From the NCBI GenBank assembly GCA_012727425.1, contig JAAYHQ010000007.1, positions 1-50,307 on the forward strand: a stretch of DNA of 50,307 nucleotides, read 5' to 3'. The stretch is from Bacillota bacterium (GTDB lineage Bacteria > Bacillota > UBA4882 > UBA10575). Under the pieces are notes generated by a model. It was not told where the DNA came from. It made no database searches and worked only from the letters and a program-made list of their open reading frames with translations. The position numbers and the translations under genes were made by a program. Shown piece after piece: positions 45,933 through 50,307 of this stretch (within the stretch, counting starts at the first letter, position 1; every line of letters starts with the position of its first letter).

Positions 45933-45960
45933 ATTATACTTATTTTACACGAAAAGTAAA
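45933..45960 (-). promoter_or_regulatory. Promoter of adhE
   Basis: TTTACT (45955-45960), 16-nt spacer, perfect TATAAT (45933-45938). Confidence 0.7.
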
Positions 45961-45990
45961 TTACAGAATTGCAAACAGTTGATAAACATA

Positions 45991-46027
45991 AAAAAAAACC
46001 GTCCAGCAATAAAGCTACACGGTTTTT
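45991..46027 (-). terminator. Terminator after the NifU-like gene
   Basis: 9-bp stem AAAAACCGT/ACGGTTTTT with a long T-run on the minus strand, 27 nt after the stop. Confidence 0.85.
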
Positions 46028-46053
46028 GGCAAAAAGATAAAGCGCCATGCCGA

Positions 46054-46278
46054 CTAGACCTGTTGCACCTCTTTTACTTCCGGTATTTGCTCTTTAAGAT
46101 AACGCTCTATTCCGTTTTTTAAGGTCATCATCGACATGGGACAGCCAGCACAACGGCCTTGCAGCCGCACCTGGACCACGCCATCCTCCGACACCCCCAC
46201 CAGCTCCACATCACCGCCGTCGGCTTGTAAGGAAGGACGGACCTTGTCCAACGCTTCTTGTACCCGTTCTTTGATCAT
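46054..46278 (-). CDS. NifU-like Fe-S cluster scaffold (Nfu type)
   Basis: 74 residues, a stand-alone NifU C-terminal domain. It contains [13 protein letters not shown] and the cluster-binding CAGCP (C43, C46). GAGGAGGAG RBS. Likely carries [4Fe-4S] clusters to client proteins such as the ferredoxin enzymes nearby. Own promoter and terminator. Confidence 0.93.
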   Translation of the reverse strand: MIKERVQEALDKVRPSLQADGGDVELVGVSEDGVVQVRLQGRCAGCPMSMMTLKNGIERYLKEQIPEVKEVQQV

Positions 46279-46329
46279 TTCTTCTCCTCCTCATCCTTAA
46301 TTAAACTCGGGCTGCCACTACTTTTTGTT

Positions 46330-46358
46330 ATTATAACCCGAAAGGCCAGCCTTGTCAG
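46330..46358 (-). promoter_or_regulatory. Promoter of the NifU-like gene
   Basis: CTGACA (46353-46358), 17-nt spacer, perfect TATAAT (46330-46335). Confidence 0.75.
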
Positions 46359-46370
46359 GAAAACCCGATC

Positions 46371-47666
46371 TTATTTAAAAAGTCTTAATCTTAGAAGATC
46401 CGGCCGGACAAACGGAAACTCTTTGATCGCCGTCATCGCTTTAAACATGGCTTTTTCCGAGGCCTCATGGGTCAGCAAAACAATGGGTACGTAGTTTTCA
46501 TCACCATGGGTCTCCAACTGCACGACCGAAGAGATCGAGATGCCGTATTTCCCAAGCACGCCGGCAATCTGAGCCAGGATCCCCGGTTGGTCCAGAGTAA
46601 ACAGGCGGAGGTAAAAACGGTTGGTAATCTCTTCTAGGGAGAAGAGGGCTACATCCTTCTCCGGATTAATTGGGGAGACGGAAACGGGCTTCTCCGCCGG
46701 CCACAGCCGGGCCAGATCCACCAGATCGCTCACGATCGCACTGGCGGTCGGTGTTTGGCCCGCACCCGGACCGTAAAACATCGTGTCGCCCACATAATCC
46801 CCAGTAATAAAGACCGCATTCAGTTCATTGTTGACCGCCGCCAACAGATGATCCCCCGGAACCAGAGTGGGATGAACCCGCAGATCCAGTTTTCCTTCGT
46901 CAAAACGGTAAATCGCCAGAAGCTTTATGACGTAGCCAAAGTTCTTGGCAAAATTGATATCCAGCGTCGTCAGCTCGGTAATTCCTTCCACCGGAATGGC
47001 GTTAAAATCAACAAACCCCCCCGCGGCCAAGGAAGCGAGGATCGTCAATTTGTGGGCGGCATCGCCCCCACCCACATCCAGCGTGGGATCGGCCTCGGCA
47101 AAGCCCTGGATTTGTGCCGCCCGGAGAGCGGCGTCAAAATCCATTCCCTCCCGGTGCATCCGGGTTAAAATGTAGTTGGAGGTACCATTGATAATCCCGT
47201 ACATGTTGATGATCTTGTTGGCCACCAAGCCTTCCCGTAAACTCTTGATAATCGGGATTCCCCCGCCGACACTGGCTTCAAAACGCAGTTCAACACCGTG
47301 TTCTGCCGCTTCCTTGAAGAGGGTCCTTCCTTCCATGGCAAGAAGTGCTTTGTTGGCGGTGACCACGTGTTTCCCGGCGGCTAGCGCCCGCCGGACCATG
47401 GTAAAAGCCGGTTCGATCCCGCCCACCGTCTCCACGATGACATCGATGGCCGGATCGGACACCAGTGTTTCAAAATCGGTGGTCGTCTGCACATTCGAAA
47501 GGTCGACACCCCGCTCCCGTTCCCAATCCAGATCAGCAACGGTCTTTAAAACAAAACGTTTGCCCGTACGTTCGCGAAGTAAGGGGCCTTGGTTCAGAAG
47601 GATCTTGGCCACGCCGGTGCCAACCACACCCATACCCACAATGCCAACGTTTATAACCTTCTCCAT
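46371..47666 (-). CDS. hom: Homoserine dehydrogenase
   Basis: NAD(P)-dependent reduction of aspartate semialdehyde to homoserine, 431 residues. Rossmann GIVGMGVVGTGV at the start, GTSNYILTRM, and LDVGGGDAAHKLTILA in the catalytic domain. The C-terminal ~85 residues form an ACT domain, the usual site of threonine feedback. RBS GAGGTG at 7 nt. Controlled by the T-box leader upstream; with thrB it supplies threonine. Confidence 0.97.
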   Translation of the reverse strand: MEKVINVGIVGMGVVGTGVAKILLNQGPLLRERTGKRFVLKTVADLDWERERGVDLSNVQTTTDFETLVSDPAIDVIVETVGGIEPAFTMVRRALAAGKHVVTANKALLAMEGRTLFKEAAEHGVELRFEASVGGGIPIIKSLREGLVANKIINMYGIINGTSNYILTRMHREGMDFDAALRAAQIQGFAEADPTLDVGGGDAAHKLTILASLAAGGFVDFNAIPVEGITELTTLDINFAKNFGYVIKLLAIYRFDEGKLDLRVHPTLVPGDHLLAAVNNELNAVFITGDYVGDTMFYGPGAGQTPTASAIVSDLVDLARLWPAEKPVSVSPINPEKDVALFSLEEITNRFYLRLFTLDQPGILAQIAGVLGKYGISISSVVQLETHGDENYVPIVLLTHEASEKAMFKAMTAIKEFPFVRPDLLRLRLFK

Positions 47667-47698
47667 TTCCGCTCACCTCAAGCCGTTTGTTCTCGAAT

Positions 47699-47940
47699 AA
47701 AAAAACCTCCATCCCGATAAAGGACGGAGGGTTCCGCGGTTCCACCTTTTTTCACCGGCCCCAACAACGGAGACCGGTGCACTTCATTGGCGATAACGGT
47801 TCCACCGGGCTGCTCATCACAGCCGCTCCGGGGTGGTCTTCCCCGCGGTTCCTCTCAGGCGGCTTCCAGCTATAGCCTCCTGTCTCTGGCAAAGGCGATC
47901 CGGGGTACTCTTCCCATCCTCACGTTAACCGAATTATGCT
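47699..47940 (-). ncRNA. T-box riboswitch leader of hom, threonine type
   Basis: The T-box sequence GGTGGAACCGCGG (minus sense, 47734-47746) is followed by the terminator hairpin (47704-47733, one G-U pair) and T7 (47699-47705). Upstream, a Stem I-like arrangement has an AGTA loop side and, opposite, the specifier strand AAGACCA. The likely specifier is ACC (Thr), which fits hom. Uncharged tRNA-Thr would stabilise the antiterminator. Confidence 0.9.
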
Positions 47941-47946
47941 GAAAAC

Positions 47947-47975
47947 AGTATACCATCGACCGCGGGGAAAGTCAA
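47947..47975 (-). promoter_or_regulatory. Promoter of the hom T-box transcript
   Basis: TTGACT (47970-47975), 17-nt spacer, TATACT (47947-47952). Confidence 0.8.
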
Positions 47976-48006
47976 TCATGATCCGCACGGGGTTATGCAC
48001 GAAAAG

Positions 48007-49440
48007 TTACTTTCCCGCGAGATTCCCGACCACATTCACCTTCATGGTGTTGGTCGTCCCGCTGACCCCAATCGGGACGCCGCCGGTGATCACGATCATA
48101 TCACCTTTTTGAACAAGACCGGATTCCAAAGCTTTCTTCTCCCCAATCGCAAACAAAGCGTCCGCCGTAAAAACCTCATCCACCAGGAAGGGGGTCACCC
48201 CCCACGATAAAGCCAGTTGGCGCCAGACCCTTTCCACCGGTGTGATCGCAATGATTTCACAATCGGGCCGGAAGCGCGAGATCATCCTAGCCGTATGTCC
48301 CGATTGCGTAAACGCCACAATAGCCGCAGCATTCAAATCCATCGCCGTCGTACAAGTGGCATGGCTGATCGCATCGGTGACGTCTCCCATGGTGTCACAC
48401 TTGGTTTGCGCAATTGCCGCCCAGTAATCAATGGCCTTCTCCGCCTTTTCGGCAATCTTGCTCATCACGATCAAGCTTTCCAGCGGATATTGCCCCATTG
48501 CCGTCTCTCCCGAAAGCATAATCGCGCTTGTCCGGTCATAGATGGCATTGGCAATGTCGCTGGCTTCCGCTCTGGTTGGGCGGGGATTGGTAATCATCGA
48601 CTCCAACATTTGCGTCGCCGTAATCACCGGCTTACCAAGGCGGTAGCATTTTTCGATCAGCGCCTTTTGCACAATCGGTACTTCTTCCACGGGAATCTCG
48701 ACGCCAAGGTCACCACGGGCGACCATGATCCCGTCGGCCACCTTTAAGATCTCGTCAAAATTCTCGATCCCCTGCCGGTTTTCGATTTTGGCGATGATTT
48801 TAAGATCAGCCCCGCCGTGCTGTTCCAGTACCTTTCGGATATTAATGACATCCTCGGGCCTGCGCACAAAGGAGGCGGCGATAAAGTCAAAACCATTTTC
48901 GATTCCGAAGATAATATCCTTAACATCCTGCGGGGTTAAAGAAGGCAAATTGATGTTGGCATCGGGGACATTGATTCCCTGGTTGTTCCGGATCACGCCC
49001 CCATTGCGCACAACACAGTGGATCTCCTGGCCTTTAATCTCTTCGACCAGCAGTTCAACCAAGCCGTCATTGAGCAAGATCCGGCCGTGTTTTTTCACAT
49101 CTTTATATAAATCCTTGTACGTAACCGTGGCTTTGGTTTCATCCCCAAGGATCTCTTCAGTGGTGAGGATAAACGGTGCTCCCTTTTTCAAAGTGATCTC
49201 GCCGCCTGCGAACTTCCCCGTCCGGATCTCCGGTCCCTTTGTGTCCAAAAGTAGAGGAATAGGCAATTTCAGACTGTCCCTCACCTTTTTAAACCGGTCG
49301 ACACGTTGTTTGTGCTCCGCATGGCTTCCGTGGGAGAAATTACAACGCGCCCCATTCATCCCATTGACCATCAGTTCCCGGAGGATTTTCTCATCATCCA
49401 CGGCTGGTCCCAGCGTACAGATTATTTTGGTTCTTCGCAC
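48007..49440 (-). CDS. pyk: Pyruvate kinase
   Basis: Converts PEP and ADP to pyruvate and ATP, 477 residues. RRTKIICTLGPA at the start, MVARGDLGVEIP and ATQMLESM in the barrel. It lacks the extra C-terminal PEP-utiliser-like domain found in many Bacillus pyruvate kinases. GTG start at 49440 with GGGAGG at 8 nt; GTG at 49449 would overlap the RBS. No clear terminator: hom's promoter lies just beyond the stop. Confidence 0.96.
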   Translation of the reverse strand: MRRTKIICTLGPAVDDEKILRELMVNGMNGARCNFSHGSHAEHKQRVDRFKKVRDSLKLPIPLLLDTKGPEIRTGKFAGGEITLKKGAPFILTTEEILGDETKATVTYKDLYKDVKKHGRILLNDGLVELLVEEIKGQEIHCVVRNGGVIRNNQGINVPDANINLPSLTPQDVKDIIFGIENGFDFIAASFVRRPEDVINIRKVLEQHGGADLKIIAKIENRQGIENFDEILKVADGIMVARGDLGVEIPVEEVPIVQKALIEKCYRLGKPVITATQMLESMITNPRPTRAEASDIANAIYDRTSAIMLSGETAMGQYPLESLIVMSKIAEKAEKAIDYWAAIAQTKCDTMGDVTDAISHATCTTAMDLNAAAIVAFTQSGHTARMISRFRPDCEIIAITPVERVWRQLALSWGVTPFLVDEVFTADALFAIGEKKALESGLVQKGDMIVITGGVPIGVSGTTNTMKVNVVGNLAGK

Positions 49441-49449
49441 CAAAAGCAC

Positions 49450-49657
49450 CTCCCTTAAATAAGGCCCCGATCACAAATGCGTATTATATAAAGTTGCTTG
49501 CGTAATTATGCAACTACACATTTAGTGAAGGATTCTTGATCGTCTTGCAAAATCCCTACCAAAATTCCCTTTTCGATACAAAATTGTTTGTTTCGTCCTT
49601 TCACAACGGGCAGGTGCCTTTTGCTTTCTTTTCAATGGCTTTTCGCGGATCCTTCTT
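49450..49657. other. Intergenic region upstream of pyk
   Basis: 208 nt. A TATAAT (minus strand, 49483-49488) with a poorly spaced TTGCAT 19 nt upstream may be the pyk promoter. GTTGC/GCAAC (49493-49497 with 49510-49514) forms a short inverted repeat over it. No terminator for the next gene was found. Confidence 0.4.
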
Positions 49658-50272
49658 CTAAATCCGCAACTTAAAATTGATCCCTTTAAGAGCTGGTGTC
49701 TCCCAACCAAAACTGAAGATAATATCCCCATAACTACCGGCCAAACCAAAACCAATACTCCTGCTGTCCGGGTGCAAACTGGTTAGGAAGTCGATTATGC
49801 CCATCGGATGCTGGTATCTTACAACAAAGTCCCGGTTTTCGCCTTGGGCGAAAAGATCGGTCGCGACTACTCCCCCATATCCTAAAGTATAGGCGGCCTG
49901 AAGCCCTAGGCTTAACGGAAGACGGTAAAAAAAGGGGTCCTTGGTGGTAAACCCCATAACCGGAAGCGGACCGATGCTTGCCTCCTTGGTATCAATCCAA
50001 CCACTATCCCGCTGCAATTCTTTAAAATACAGTCCCCCTAGGAGATTATGGAAAACTAAATTCAGCGAAAGACTGGCGTGACTATAGCCAAAACCACCGT
50101 CCAAGCTTAAACCCCAACCCCACGGATTCCCGGCGTCAAGCCAATCCCATTGGTAATTGGCGTATAGCTCATATTGCTTGGAACCGGTAAACTGATACTT
50201 TACTCTGCCCTGTCCGATCATGTCCAGTCGGGAAAATTCGGGGCAAAAAAAGAAGTCACCACGAAGCACCAC
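49658..50272 (-). CDS. Beta-barrel-like protein, 5' end uncertain
   Basis: 204 residues, no family recognised. Alternating polar/hydrophobic beta strands with many Gly, Tyr, Trp and Phe continue to the C-terminus, as in outer-membrane barrels. No signal peptide is seen: the GTG at 50272 lacks an RBS, and an in-frame TAA at 50297-50299 closes the frame upstream. A second frame opens an ATG at 50304 with a short hydrophobic peptide. The gene is therefore probably truncated or frameshifted at its 5' end, or continues beyond the window. Confidence 0.6.
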   Translation of the reverse strand: MVLRGDFFFCPEFSRLDMIGQGRVKYQFTGSKQYELYANYQWDWLDAGNPWGWGLSLDGGFGYSHASLSLNLVFHNLLGGLYFKELQRDSGWIDTKEASIGPLPVMGFTTKDPFFYRLPLSLGLQAAYTLGYGGVVATDLFAQGENRDFVVRYQHPMGIIDFLTSLHPDSRSIGFGLAGSYGDIIFSFGWETPALKGINFKLRI

Positions 50273-50307
50273 ATAGAATGAGTCCCGAACCCATTTTTAC
50301 GCATAAT

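Noticed and set aside
48725-49462. 245-residue frame opposite pyk
   Set aside because: Antisense shadow of pyruvate kinase; low-complexity Ser-rich translation.

Overview
The window looks like a chromosomal segment of a low-to-medium GC, anaerobic, fermentative Bacillota (clostridial grade). The evidence is the gene order yicC–mihF–remA–gmk–rpoZ–priA–def–fmt–(zinc protease)–rsmB, T-box and PyrR RNA control, a sigma-D type promoter, a bifunctional AdhE and a ferredoxin-dependent 2-oxoacid oxidoreductase. Two tandem CsgG-like secreted proteins and a beta-barrel-like protein at the right edge hint at a diderm member such as the Hydrogenispora/Limnochordia group. That placement is inference. Many genes start with GTG or TTG behind good Shine-Dalgarno sequences.

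Region by region. (1) 1-3.4 kb, minus strand: a two-repeat Myb/SANT-like coiled-coil protein, then ilvE-thrB with a promoter and a terminator. (2) 3.4-12 kb, minus strand: a housekeeping block for RNA modification, initiation-Met processing, replication restart, omega subunit, guanylate kinase, RemA, actinobacterial-type IHF and YicC. (3) 12-15.2 kb, plus strand: HtrA protease, ECF sigma factor, zinc-finger anti-sigma factor and an unidentified gene with a reading-frame problem. An ECF-type promoter-like sequence lies in front of htrA, suggesting an envelope-stress circuit. (4) 15.2-20.6 kb: flavin reductase, UDP-sugar pyrophosphorylase, serC, a hairpin-rich non-coding stretch, rtcB and tRNA-Ala(GGC). 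(5) 20.6-26.7 kb: two CsgG-like proteins, an MscS channel, ychF, a probable stand-alone structured RNA (25185-25384), a PHP-domain protein and a frameshifted fabZ-like gene that also lacks the catalytic His.

(6) 26.7-33.6 kb, plus strand: a chemotaxis operon (mcp-cheW-cheA-cheR-cheB) behind a near-consensus sigma-D promoter; no cheY is present here. (7) 33.6-36.5 kb, minus strand: uraA and pyrR, each with its own PyrR-binding loop and attenuator terminator, and a small membrane protein. (8) 36.6-41.4 kb, minus strand: a four-subunit 2-oxoacid:ferredoxin oxidoreductase, a P-loop ATPase of unknown role, and folC. (9) 41.4-50.3 kb: trmL (plus), then on the minus strand a lipid kinase, adhE with a promoter-proximal inverted repeat, an Nfu-type scaffold, hom under a threonine-type T-box, pyruvate kinase, and the beta-barrel-like gene.

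Together the genes cover threonine and branched-chain metabolism, uracil salvage, ethanol fermentation with ferredoxin-linked oxidation, motility and envelope stress. I found no CRISPR array, insertion sequence or prophage.
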